A model generated the notes under the pieces. The model was not told the DNA's origin and made no database searches. It worked only from the letters and a program-made list of their open reading frames with translations. This document shows, in pieces, positions 10,204 through 20,105 of a stretch of DNA of 64,000 nt. This stretch comes from Pythium myriotylum (taxonomy: Eukaryota > Oomycota > Peronosporomycetes > Pythiales > Pythiaceae), in the NCBI GenBank assembly GCA_023091665.1, contig JALJCQ010000012.1:620001-684000 (forward strand). Direction: 5' to 3'. The number at the start of each line of letters is the position of its first letter. Positions within the stretch are counted from its first letter, which is position 1. Made by a program: the position numbers and the translations under genes.

Positions 10204-12764
10204 TTAGCCACGGTAGCCTGGATAGCCAGGCTGTGCTCCGTGCTGTTGCGGCGGCACCTGGCCTGGTACGCCGTACTGCTGCGGGGGAGGCTGGCCGTAC
10301 TGCTGCTGAGGTGGATAGCCCTGTGGAGCATAGCCTTGTTGCGGTGGGTAGCCGTAGCCTTGACCCTGCTGAGGGTAGCCAGGGGCGCCCGGGTATCCAG
10401 GCGCTGGAGCGTATCCAGGCGCCGGGGCGTATCCAGGAGCGCCGTGAGGTGCCGCAGCGCCTGGGTAGCCTGGGGCAGCGTGGCCTGGCGGAGCACCCGG
10501 GGCTCCTGGGTAGCCCGGAGCAGCCGCGTAGCCGGGAGCCGCAGGCTGAGCTCCTGGTGCTCCCGGGGCAGCCGGGTGACCTGGGCCTCCAGGATATCCT
10601 GGAGCACCTGGAGCGCCTGGAGCACCGAGAGCAGCTGGATGACCTGGTGCACCGGGAGCACCTGGGGCAGCAGGGGCACCTGGAGCTGCTGGCTGAGCAC
10701 CTGGAGCTCCAGGTTCAGCCGTAGCTAGCGGTGCTGCTCCTGGCTCAGCAGTTGGGGCACTCGGCTCGGCGAACGTCTGGTACGTCGGGGCCACCGGTGG
10801 GTTTGGGTTGATGCCACGTACGCGCATGTACTGCGTGAGCTGGTTCGGGATCTCGGCCAGCGTCTCGCGAGCGAGCGCGCTCGGATCGTGGGCAAATCGG
10901 TTGTAGGGGACGAACTGAACGATGTCTCGCGCCGCCGGCTGGCCGTTGGTCGCGCGGAGCTGGCGGCCATCGCCGTCCAGCGCGTTCATGGACGAGAAAT
11001 CGGCCGGGCCAACGCCGATGATCACGATCTAATAAGAGACATCAAGTGAGACCCTGGTAATGAAAACTGGAATATTCAGCAAAACGCACCGAGAGTGGAA
11101 CCGTATGCGATGCCTGGACAATCGCGTCGAGCGTCGCCGGCATGTCCATTATCGCGCCGTCCGTCACGATCATAAGCACGAAATACTTTTGCTTGCGAGG
11201 GTCGTTAAGCGAGGCCGCGATAGCGATCGTCTGGTGGATCAACCTGACCAAATTCAAGCGTCCATGTCAGTCAACTTGTCAGTCTTGCAGACAACATTCA
11301 GGTGTAAAGCGTACGGAGCAAAACATGTCGGGCCGTGAAGACGAATGTGCATGATCGACGAGGCGTACAACTATACCAAGAACGGACGTCAGCAAAATAG
11401 CAAGCCAAACCTCTAACTCGAGATCGCATTCGCACCTGCATCACGCCCTGCACGCCATGGACCTCAGGGTTCGACGGGTTCAGGTTCAGCGGGAAGCAGT
11501 GGTCCACCGAGTGGGCGTTCGGTGGGATACCACCGAAGCCGTACACCGGGATCATCTTGTCCGAGTCGTACGGCTCGAGAATCGAGCCGGTCGCATGCAC
11601 TGCGTACTGATACTGGTTCCAGCCTTGCGGGTTGATGAAGTGAAGACTACGCGGGTCGTTGGCCGGGCCGTTAGACGCCGTGTAGTCGAGACCGATGATC
11701 AGGTTCATCTCCAAACCGCCCTTCACTAAACCACAAAAAAAATACAGTGGTTAGTTTCCAAGAAACAGCCCATTCGCAGCGAGCGTATACGCACAGTAGT
11801 CCACAAACGTGTGCTGTCGGTAAACCGTCAACTCGTGGGGGACAAGCAGCCCAGCATTCGTGTACTTCTTGCCCTTCTTGGCGCGCAGCTTGTCGTTGTG
11901 GAGCACGTAGTTGCTGCCGCGCTTAGCGAGCAGCTCCTCGAGCGTCGTCGTGACCTGGCCGATGAGCTCCGAGCGTCCGCCCGTGTCTTCGTCCATGACC
12001 TGCAGCAGCAGCGTGCGCTTGTAGTCGCCGTTGCAGATCTTTTGCACGGGCACCTCGAAGGGCTTCCAATTCGGATTGAGGTTGTTGTCGATGACCTCGG
12101 TCTTGTGGACCACGATCCAGCTCTGGTCCTCCCGCTGGCGCTGGATGACCAGGAACGGATCGCTCTTGCTGAACATGCCGTCCATGTTGGCCAGGCTCGA
12201 GCCCGAGAAGCGCATGCGCACGACGTCGGCCGTGTTGGCCACTTCCTCGGCCTTGACGAGCAGCGAGCCCTGGTGCTTCGAGTTGCCGTGCTTGCCGCGC
12301 GTGAGCAGGAACGAGCCGCTCTGCCCCGGCGCACCCATGAGCTGACCGAGCGTGAACTCGGCGACGCCCACGAGGTCATGCGCCGAGAGCGCCTTGGACT
12401 GCGAGTCCTGGTCGTAGACCTCGACCTTGAGGCGCTGCGTCGTCTCAAAGTAGTAGTCGACCTTGAAGAGCGTGGTCCACTGCGGGTTCAGGTTGTCCTT
12501 GATCACCTCGGTCTGGCCGAGCGAGTTCCACGACGTGCCATCTATCCATAGTGACGAATACTCTCAGCAAAGACAAGAGAAGGAAGGACGGACCAAGCCG
12601 CCGCAAGTGCTTTGCGTACACTGGATGTAGAGCACGGCGAAGGGGTCCGACTTGGAGATGATGTCGCGGTCCTTGAGGTTCTTGGCCGAGAGCGAGAGCT
12701 CGATGGCCGCTGTGCGCTGCGGCGTGCGCGTCGGCGCCGGCGCGGGGGCTGCGTAGCCGAACAT
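10204..12764 (-). CDS. Copine: two C2 domains, copine A domain, long Pro/Gly-rich tail
   Basis: Six exons on the minus strand: 12764..12620, 12541..11795, 11725..11436, 11370..11315, 11243..11090, 11028..10204 (738 residues, introns 61-78 bases). Copines bind membranes through calcium-dependent C2 domains and recruit partners through a von Willebrand A-like domain. C2A shows SKSDPFAVLY and TEVIKDNLNPQW; C2B shows SKSDPFLVIQ and DNNLNPNWKPF. The A domain runs from LIIGLDYTASNGP through LHGPTCFAP, FVLMIVTDG and IIGVGPADFSSMNALDGD to RDIVQFVPY. The final 190 residues are an unusual extension of AP/PGAPG repeats turning into YPPQQGY-type repeats near the end; ordinary copines stop soon after the A domain. 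It may aid self-association or partner binding. Several donors are GTGCG or GTACG. Confidence 0.92.
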
Positions 12765-15113
12765 GCGAGCGAGAGCGAGAGAAGGAGAATGGGGGGGGGG
12801 AGGAAAAGAGAGCTGCTCGACTAATGGGGAGCTCCGTGAACCCACCGGGTGGACCATTTGCGCAATAAGTGGGTAAATGTAGGATGAGATCTCGCCAGAA
12901 AGAGAGTAGTTATTGTGGGTGTTTACTCACGTTGTGGGGATGACGGCTGGGAAATCGTGTCCCATGAGAGCGTGAGGTTGAACCTGTCGATGGAAGGTTG
13001 CACGAAGCACCTGAGTTGGGCGGATGTCGCACGAAGCGACTCCTGAGATTTGGGATATTCTCCAATAATTCATATAAAGCCTGGATATATCATCTTTGAC
13101 AAACCGCAAGTGATGAAGAAGCAACGAGAAGACGCTGACCAAGAACGACGCTCTCTCTCTCTCTCTCTCACGCGATGAGATCCCATTGCTACTGACTGAA
13201 TCGACCGCAACGAACCTCGTTGGCGAGTGGGGGCTTGAGAAATTTGGCCGACGCGAGCAGACGGCTCGTAGAGTCACATGTGGGAGCTCGACGTCATGAG
13301 AGCTCAAGCTGCTGGATGCGCGAAGATCGTGGAGTCGCTGCGCCTGCCCTTGGAAATTAGAAATCGGCGAGCACAACGAGTACGAGGCCAAGCTGCACAA
13401 TTTGCACTGATGTACGAGACGGGCGAGTCGTGGACAAGGCGCCACGACAACGGGAAAGAGCTCGGAATGTTCGGCACGCTCGTGGTTTTTGCCACTGTTG
13501 CAATTTCGATGGCAGCGAGCTCGTTTGTGCTTCCGTCGAGTCATGCGCCGGTATCACAAACGGCGGTGACGTGGAATCCAGCGAGTCGAAGCCTGTTCGA
13601 TATCAAGTATGCGACGCCTACGAGGATTGAGCTCCACCGAAATCCCCCTTCAAGAGCGGCTACGGTTGGCGTGAAACCCGCCATCGCACGAGTGCCACGA
13701 GTCGGCGGTAACTGCGCGCTCTACACTCAGTTGCCAAACTGCGCTCTCTTTCTCTCTCTCGAACGCTCTCTAGCGCAAGGAGAAGATCACCAAGAGGAGG
13801 AAGCGATGGCATGCAGACGCTTAGGCTTCGGCTCTGTCCGAGCCACACCCCGCACGGCTGGTCTGCATACTCGACCACAAGTACATAGACTCGGAGGCTC
13901 TCGTTCGAGCTGCTCAAAGGCCGCAATCGCGCGATTCTGCAAGGAGAACGACGGTCTGTTCTCGTTGCATCTCCCGCCGCGTCAAGTGCACGCACACAAC
14001 AGACGACATGGAAGGCAACAAAGCCAAGGACGAAGTCTCTGACCACCTGCTGAGCCCGTGGGTCCAGCACCGGCGAGCTCCGGGGTCTACAACCCGGATC
14101 TCTCTGCCAGCGTTCGCTCCTACCGGCGTCTTTGCGAGCGTGCGATTAGACAGCAAGCACTATCCGCACGCAGACGTCCTCGGCAGTGAGGTTCCCCAGT
14201 CGCCTTCGCGCATTGTCGAGCCACGGGCGTGCGCGTGGTCCGCTGAGAAGCTCCCGTGGGCTCCACGCAACTGCGAACGCCGTTCGTTTCGCGCTGTTTC
14301 GACGGCCGAGCAGTTGCCGCGGGAGAAAAGCCTCGAGAGGCGTTTAACACAGAGCGCGAGGTCCGACTGCAGAAGGAAGTCGAGGAGGTCGGACGAAGAA
14401 GCGAGCCGAAGCCCGGAAAGGAGCTGCTCAGGCGGTCCGGTCCACGCGCCCAATGCTATGACCATGGAGCAGAGCGCGCGCGTGGGTTCTTTGGCGCGCT
14501 CTGTTTTCCTTGGCGTCGGTTCTCGTCTCGCGGCGTCAACGGCACCCGCCGACCATGGTCCGATCGGATCACGATCGTTTCTATGTTGAGGTCCTCGCTC
14601 CAAGACCTATCAGAATGCATAGGACGTTTCATTTCGGTAATGAAATCGTGCAATGTAGTCGGCTGAAACCTCTATCAATGGATACATGGGTGCATCGTGA
14701 CTTCAAGTCGGAAGCATGCCCGATTTTGGATGAGTGTGGCTGGAGGATCCTACCCTACCCCTTCCAAAGCCTACTCTTTCTGCAGTTGGCCGGTCGGAGC
14801 GCCAACGAACACCGCCGACTTCGGCGAGTGTTTCGTTTGAAACGCGTTCGTTCGCATCTGTTGGCGCGAAGATTGGACCCATAGAAAACCGCGCCACCAG
14901 TTCGGAGCCGCGCGTGGTTCTCGCACGCGCGCTTGCTGTCTCGCGCGACGCCGTTCCTTCCGCCCATAGACGGCACGCCACTCTCGCGCCTACGTACCAT
15001 TCGCCGCGTCCTTCTTCAAGCTTCGCTCTCGTGGAGCTGGTGAAAAATCGGAAGCTTTCGCGTTTGGCGCTTGGAGGCAGGCGCACGAGCACGTGGTCAA
15101 TGTAGTTTACGTG

Positions 15114-15139
15114 TTGTTCCACGTTTTTGCGTGGAACAA
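15114..15139. repeat. Perfect inverted repeat, 10-base arms, 6-base loop
   Basis: The left arm TTGTTCCACG (15114-15123) and right arm CGTGGAACAA (15130-15139) are exact reverse complements around the loop TTTTTG. It sits in the gene-poor stretch about 670 bases before the psq-type gene. It could form an RNA or DNA hairpin or bind a dimeric protein; no function can be read from sequence. Confidence 0.85.
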
Positions 15140-15660
15140 GTCACGATAGGAAACACGCAGAAAAGGATTTCAGCGACCAACTCTCGCGCGTTGACAAATG
15201 ATGCGTCTCTCGCGTAGCCCCTACCAATCAACCGAGAGCGTGGAAAGCACCAAGAGCACATGTGAGGAAAGCACATAGTGGCGTCCACGGGGAGCAGGCG
15301 TGTCGTTTATTCTGTTCGATTTCGTCGGGGAGAGCAGCCATCGTATATATTTTCGTTCATCAGCGCCAACAGTCGGACTCGGTTAGCTTTCCGGATCTTT
15401 GCACGCCCGTCGACGCCGAAAGCGAGAGGGACGACTCTGTCGCTTGAGTGTACAATTCATCCAATGAGGCAGTCTCATTTTACATCTTCCACCAATCGGA
15501 TCGATGGAGACAGATGTCGCCCCGCCCGTGTTCTGCTGATGTTCTGTCGCGTTCCTTTGCGGTTGTTTCTTTCTCCTCCTCCTCCTACCCTAGCCGCCGT
15601 CGACGGCTCCTCCTCAGCTGAGCCCCCTGTCGCCCTCTCCTCCCCGCCAACGTGGGCATG

Positions 15661-15795
15661 CCAACGTTCGCTGGTCTAACCACGCTCGTTGGGTCACAAG
15701 CCATTCCGCGACACGGATCGCAACACGCCCCAACGATACAACGTCTTTCACCGCGGGCCTAACCATTCCAACGTTCGCCGCGCGGGCCTAACCAC
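15661..15795 (+). promoter_or_regulatory. Repeated CCAACGTTCG and CTAACCA motifs upstream of psq-type gene
   Basis: CCAACGTTCG occurs at 15661-15670 and 15768-15777. CTAACCA occurs three times (about 15676, 15759 and 15788), each preceded by GG-rich sequence. The cluster ends just before ATG 15809. Such spaced copies may be binding sites, possibly for the gene's own product, or a local duplication. It also argues that translation starts at 15809 rather than at the in-frame codon at 15689. Confidence 0.45.
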
Positions 15796-15808
15796 TGTCG
15801 GATCCGAC

Positions 15809-17254
15809 ATGCCGCGCTCGAGCTCCGTGAGCGAGAAGGTCTGGGCGCAGGCCATCCACGCCGTGACCGTGCAGAAGATGAGTCTGCGGCGCGCCGCGCA
15901 GCTCTACGGCGTGCACCACATGTCGCTGCACCGCCGCGTGCGCGGGCGCTACATGACCAACCAGCCGTCGCGCTTCGAAGAAGACTTCCAGCTCTCGCCG
16001 CTCGAAGAAGAAGAGGCGCTGCTCGTGCTGCGCGAGCAGTTCCTCCACGAGGGCGACGTCTCGCCCGACGACGTGCGCTACGTCGTGCGCACCATCGCCA
16101 GCCAGGACGGCCGCCGCGACATCCCGAGCGACTTCCCGCTCAATCGATGGATCTCCAACTTCAAGCGCGTCCACGGACTCGTCGGCCCGCCGTCGCCACG
16201 GCCGCCGCTGCCGCCGATCACGCAGCCCACGCCGCCGCCGCCACGCTCGGCGCCGCCACTCGAGTTTGCCAAGCCCAGCGCTCTCAAGATCAACGACCCG
16301 TATACCATCAGCAGCAACGGGAAAGCCAACGGCCACGGCGCCTCGTCCTCGCACTCGTCGACCGCGTCGTCGTCGCCGTACGACTACTACCCGCGGCAGG
16401 CCAGCAACGAACAGGACCAGGTCGACAGCACGTCCGAGAGCGAGAGCGAGCACCACCGCGAAAGCCACGAGCGAGAAAAGCGCTTGGCCTCGAGAGCGGC
16501 CGAGGAAAAGCGCTGTCGCCAGAGCAACACGGTCTCGCCCGAGACCTGGGAGAAGGCCATGGACGCGGTCGAAGTGCACGGCATGAGTCTGCGCAACGCC
16601 GCCAAGGCCTTTGGCGTCCACTTTGCCGCGCTCCACCGCCGCGTCAAGAAGCGCGCGCTCAAGAAAGAGCAGGCGCCGCCGCTGGAGAACTACATCCCGT
16701 TCGAAGACGAGGCCGGTATCGTGAGAGTGATCCACGCGCGAGCCGACCTGGGCATTCTCATGGGCTTCGACGAGCTCGTGGACTTGCTCAACCGCACGGC
16801 ATCCAAGTACACGATGGTCACGCCCGAGCTCTCGCGCTCGATCGTGCGTCGCTTCCAGTCGCGTGTCGAGCAGTCGATTCGCCATCTCATCAAGGACTGG
16901 CCACTGCCGCGACTCGACTCGCTCTACCGCTACGGCGGGGCCTCGCCCGGTGGCGAAGAGAAGATGACGTCGCCGTTACCTCCGCATCTGCCGTCGCTCG
17001 TCACCCGCAACCTCGACTCGCCCATGGGGTTCAACGGCCACCAAATGCACTCGCCGTCAGCGTTCAACGGCCGCCAGTTGCAGTCGCCGTCGGCGTTCGG
17101 CAGCCGCCCCATTCAGCCGTCGATGCCTCTCAACGGCCACCAAATGCACTCGCCGACGGCGCAGCGAGACGGCTACAACCGGTCGTTCTATCCCAGCGAC
17201 GGCAAGCACTCGCCCGGGGAGATCGAGCAGCGCACGGCCATCTTGCGCCTCTGA
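15809..17254 (+). CDS. DNA-binding protein with two psq-type HTH / CENP-B-like modules
   Basis: Single exon, 481 residues from ATG 15809. Two similar modules are visible. Module 1 has VWAQAIHAVTVQKMSLRRAA and YGVHHMSLHRRV (about residues 8-48), then an acidic helical block beginning LSPLEEEEALLVL. Module 2 (about 240-365) has WEKAMDAVEVHGMSLRNAA and FGVHFAALHRRV, then a similar block ending IKDWPLPRLD. The first part of each matches the pipsqueak-type helix-turn-helix; the second resembles the CENP-B/pogo-transposase helical domain. A Pro- and Ser-rich linker joins them, and the C-terminus carries NGHQMHSP-type repeats. No DDE transposase domain is seen, so it is probably a transcription factor, possibly from a domesticated pogo-type element (inferred). 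Targets are unknown. Confidence 0.75.
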   Translation: MPRSSSVSEKVWAQAIHAVTVQKMSLRRAAQLYGVHHMSLHRRVRGRYMTNQPSRFEEDFQLSPLEEEEALLVLREQFLHEGDVSPDDVRYVVRTIASQDGRRDIPSDFPLNRWISNFKRVHGLVGPPSPRPPLPPITQPTPPPPRSAPPLEFAKPSALKINDPYTISSNGKANGHGASSSHSSTASSSPYDYYPRQASNEQDQVDSTSESESEHHRESHEREKRLASRAAEEKRCRQSNTVSPETWEKAMDAVEVHGMSLRNAAKAFGVHFAALHRRVKKRALKKEQAPPLENYIPFEDEAGIVRVIHARADLGILMGFDELVDLLNRTASKYTMVTPELSRSIVRRFQSRVEQSIRHLIKDWPLPRLDSLYRYGGASPGGEEKMTSPLPPHLPSLVTRNLDSPMGFNGHQMHSPSAFNGRQLQSPSAFGSRPIQPSMPLNGHQMHSPTAQRDGYNRSFYPSDGKHSPGEIEQRTAILRL

Positions 17255-17379
17255 CGCTCATCGTGCCTCTACTAGTTCTAGCATGTTAGTCACACACACA
17301 CACACCTCGTCGTATTTATTCTGCGTCTTTCGGACGCTTGATCAAGAGAGATTGTCGAATTCGTTAGCCTCCCCTATTC

Positions 17380-17756
17380 TCACGCTTGCGATTCTTCGTC
17401 TTCCTCGGCGAGCAGCTCGCGCAGTTGGTGGTGCGAGAGCGTCGCGTTGATCTCGACGACGTCGCTCGCGCGCAGCACGGCGCTCGGGTACGTGCCGAGC
17501 GGCGTCTGCAGCTGCGTCGTCGCGAAGAGCGACTGCGAGCCGTTCGCGACGAGCGACGCCGCGCGCACGACCGTTCTGCGCCAGTCATTTCCTCGCGATC
17601 AGTTCCGTTTGCCATCGTGAGAGAGAGAGAGACGCAGCCGCCCACGTACGCGTCGGTCGTGACAATCGTCACGGGCGTCGGGCCACGGCGCGTGTCGCTG
17701 AGCGTGGTCCAGAGCCGCAGCATGCGCTGCTTGGCCGCGACCTCCTCGGGCGTCAT
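17380..17756 (-). CDS. GEMIN7: Gemin7-like SMN-complex protein
   Basis: Exons are 17756..17650 and 17575..17380 (100 residues), with a 74-base intron (donor GTACGT, phase 2). The diagnostic part is in exon 2: TTQLQTPLGTYPSAVLRASD matches the Gemin7 core with the motif LQTPLG, four residues, then A-LR-SD. In animals Gemin7 is an Sm-fold protein that pairs with Gemin6 in the SMN complex loading Sm rings onto spliceosomal snRNAs. The predicted fold is a few short beta strands after an N-terminal helix (TPEEVAAKQRMLRLW). The start is uncertain: ATG 17756 is the first ATG, but the frame stays open upstream with plausible sequence (KPIIDLVAFEELTR), so a further 5' exon is possible. Symbol assigned by motif recognition only. 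Confidence 0.72.
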
Positions 17757-18189
17757 CGGGGTCGATCTCGTGAGCTCTTCAAAAGCCACGAGGTCGATGA
17801 TTGGCTTGTCTTTGTCAATCAATGAGATATGATTGGCCGAATTATGTGCACCGCCAAGTCGGACTCCAGGTCCGACAACCGGAATTCGGGCGAATGCCTC
17901 GCGCTGATCGTCCCACGCCTCTCAGTGTGCGCGACCGTGTTCGTAAGCGCTGTCGACGCCGTCGGAAGCCCTGCGATCGACCGCCCGTCGGAGCTCGTGG
18001 TGCCATCTCGTGGGGCGGATATACGATGGAGACAAACGGAATTTCAACTTTAAACTTGATGGTGAGACCTTTGCGGAAAGATGGCGGTGCACCGCAGCGA
18101 TCGTCTGTTGCACGCCGCTGCAATGTATTCAATGTGAGTTGGCTACGATACGGTGTATCGGCGTTCTATGTCTACAGGAACGGCGACTC
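17757..18189. other. Gap between Gemin7-like and APP1-type genes
   Basis: These 433 bases hold the promoter of the Gemin7-like gene and the 3' end of the phosphatase gene, both minus-strand. An open minus frame from about 17920 to 17757 reads into Gemin7 without a usable ATG, so an extra first exon may lie here. Nothing else is recognised. Confidence 0.4.
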
Positions 18190-19836
18190 TCATCGCTGCT
18201 CGCTCGCTGTCTGGAGAATGCGAGCAGTGTCGAGCTCGAGCTCGCGCACGCGTTCACTCTTCTTCGTGACGGCGTCAGCGCCAACAAACGGCAGACTCGA
18301 GAGTTCTTCTTGAGCGCTCTGTGTGACAGCGAGGAGATCGTCGCGAGAGATCAATCCTTTCTCATGGGCGACAAGGCCGGCGCCGGGATAGGTCGAGAAG
18401 AAGTCGACGCCTTGTCTACGGGAGAGTACACCTTAGTCATTCGGAACGACATCCTCTCAAGCAACATGCTACTTACGACTGATAAGCTTGTTTCAGGCCA
18501 CCATCGCCAGTTTTCTCGATGCCAGGATTCACATCGTGGATAAATGTGGCCAGCACTTGGTGTGGGAACGAGGCTAGAAGCCTCGAAGCCAGCAGCGCAT
18601 CGCCTTGTCCCGAATCACCGAAGAACACGAAGTTAAACTCGGGGAATAGTGACGCGAAACGTGTGAAGTTCTCGAGCTTGACTCTGCGTACGGACAAAAT
18701 CGTTAGTCGCCCAATGCGAGACGGATTTTTTTGTAGGATATGACTCACTCTGCAATCTTCCTGCTGCTGACAAGGCCTTTGACGGAGCCGTGGAGAACTG
18801 TGGCATTGGGTACGCCGAGGGATCGCAAGTGCTGCACTGTGAGATAGCGCCCCATACTCAACCATCCACGTGGACGAGCTGTGAGGAACGTGATCGGAGG
18901 AGGCAGGCTTTTGCTCGGGTCGTACGGTTTGGAATCATCCCGGATCCCTTTCGAGATTCTCGCATACAGCTCGGACACTCCCGGATAAGGCACATGGAGC
19001 GGGTATCGCCTGTCCAACCACCCTGGGTACAGCGTATCGTCGATATCGCTGATGACTTTGACGAGGTTCGGCGCCTCCTCCTTGACTTTGAGCGACTCGA
19101 TCGCGATGTGCTGCATGACCTGAACCACTTCGGTGACGTTCTTATTGCCATACAGCAACTGGCTCAAATCCCCCGAGTGCGGCAGGTCGGCTTCTTCGCT
19201 CTGCCCCGCGAGAGCTTCACTCGCTTCTCTCGGCTCAGTCTCCAGCTCGTCGGGTGACTGTGCTTCGTCCACGAGTAGATCGTCGTCCGAGTGGATCTGC
19301 TCCTTGAGCAGCGACAGATCTTTCCCGTACGTCGACTTGAGGATGTTACACGCCGCGGCGTGGAGCACGGCCTTCTCGGTATGCAGCGGCGAGAGCAGGC
19401 ATCGCTGGATTGCGCGGATGATGACGGCGCGGTTCGTGACGCTAATATCCTCGAGGCGCTTGTACGCGATGACCTCGAGGATGCGCGCGCGCATGAGCGG
19501 CGGGCACGAGTGGAGCATGAAGCCCGTCATGGTCTTGCAGAACTGGCTCGAGTCCTGCGGCGACGTGGCGCCGAGAATGCCGTTGAGGCTCTCGGGCGAC
19601 ACGCGCGCGAGCACGTTGTGGCACGCGAGCGGGTCGTCGGCGAAGCGGTTGGTGCGCGGCTTGAGGTGGATCTCTTTCTCTTTCTGGGCCTCGGCGCTGA
19701 AGACCACGGCCGCGTCGCGGTCCTTGAGCGTCTTGAAGCGCCACGCCGTGCGCTGCTTGATGCCCTTCCACTTGCGCTGCAGGCCGCCGGCCGCGAGCTC
19801 CCACGTCGAGACCTGGCGAGGCTGACGAAGATTCAT
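18190..19836 (-). CDS. APP1-type phosphatidate phosphatase
   Basis: Exons are 19836..18749, 18683..18477 and 18415..18190 (506 residues; introns 65 and 61 bases). The catalytic half carries the HAD-type signature SDIDDTLYPGW at about residues 263-273 (DxDxT), followed by PYPGVSELY, PPPITFLTARPRGW and NATVLHGSVKGL, then KLENF in exon 2 with NFVFFGDSGQGDALLA, and exon 3 with VDFFSTYPGAGLVAHEKGLI. This order matches the APP1 phosphatidate phosphatase domain, which dephosphorylates phosphatidic acid to diacylglycerol and in yeast acts at actin patches. The N-terminal 230 residues are helical and unassigned. The first in-frame ATG is 19836; codons upstream are not ATG. Confidence 0.85.
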
Positions 19837-19999
19837 ATTAGCAAGCGATGACAATGGCTCGTCTCAGGCGCCGCGCACGCCGGCCTGAGGAGCTCCACGG
19901 ACCTGCTGAGGGGCTCTCCGCATTTTCGTGGCTTGTTTCTCTGCCGACGTCACTCAGAGCGAATCGGCAAGTGCCGGAATGGGCAAACGGGACAGTAAA

Positions 20000-20019
20000 T
20001 ACCGTATTTATTTACGGTA
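20000..20019. repeat. Short AT-rich inverted repeat
   Basis: TACCGTA (20000-20006) and TACGGTA (20013-20019) are perfect complements around the loop TTTATT. It lies between the start of the APP1-type gene and the end of the nocturnin-like gene, both minus-strand, so it could affect 3' processing of the latter or the promoter of the former. Function is not shown. Confidence 0.6.
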
Positions 20020-20105
20020 ATTCGATCGACCACCGCGTTGACGAACAGCAACGACGACCACGGCTCTGGTTCGACGCACAACCGTATCATACCTCTGGCT
20101 TTCCT

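Larger units (their letters stand above)
12765..15808. other. 3-kb intergenic stretch without a supported gene
   Basis: I find no recognisable protein, RNA or mobile element. The stretch holds the copine promoter on its left and the psq-gene promoter on its right. Visible structure: a poly-G run within the copine leader (12791-12800), CT/AG microsatellites near 13150-13170 and 13745-13770, a small inverted repeat (arms 14627-14633 and 14639-14645) and a perfect hairpin at 15114-15139. A plus-strand frame at 13278-14042 contains MFGTLVVFATVAIS at 13467, which looks like a signal peptide start, but the rest resembles nothing and codon use is unlike the neighbours. Confidence 0.5.

Noticed and set aside
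10233..10728. Plus-strand frames rich in Gly/Leu/Glu
   Set aside because: They are the complement of the copine Pro/Gly repeats; repeats keep all frames open.
13140..13170. CT repeats considered as CRISPR-like or tandem element
   Set aside because: Simple dinucleotide microsatellite without spacers.
15788..17289. Long overlapping frames in the psq gene
   Set aside because: Only the 15809 frame carries two clean helix-turn-helix modules; the others are bias shadows.
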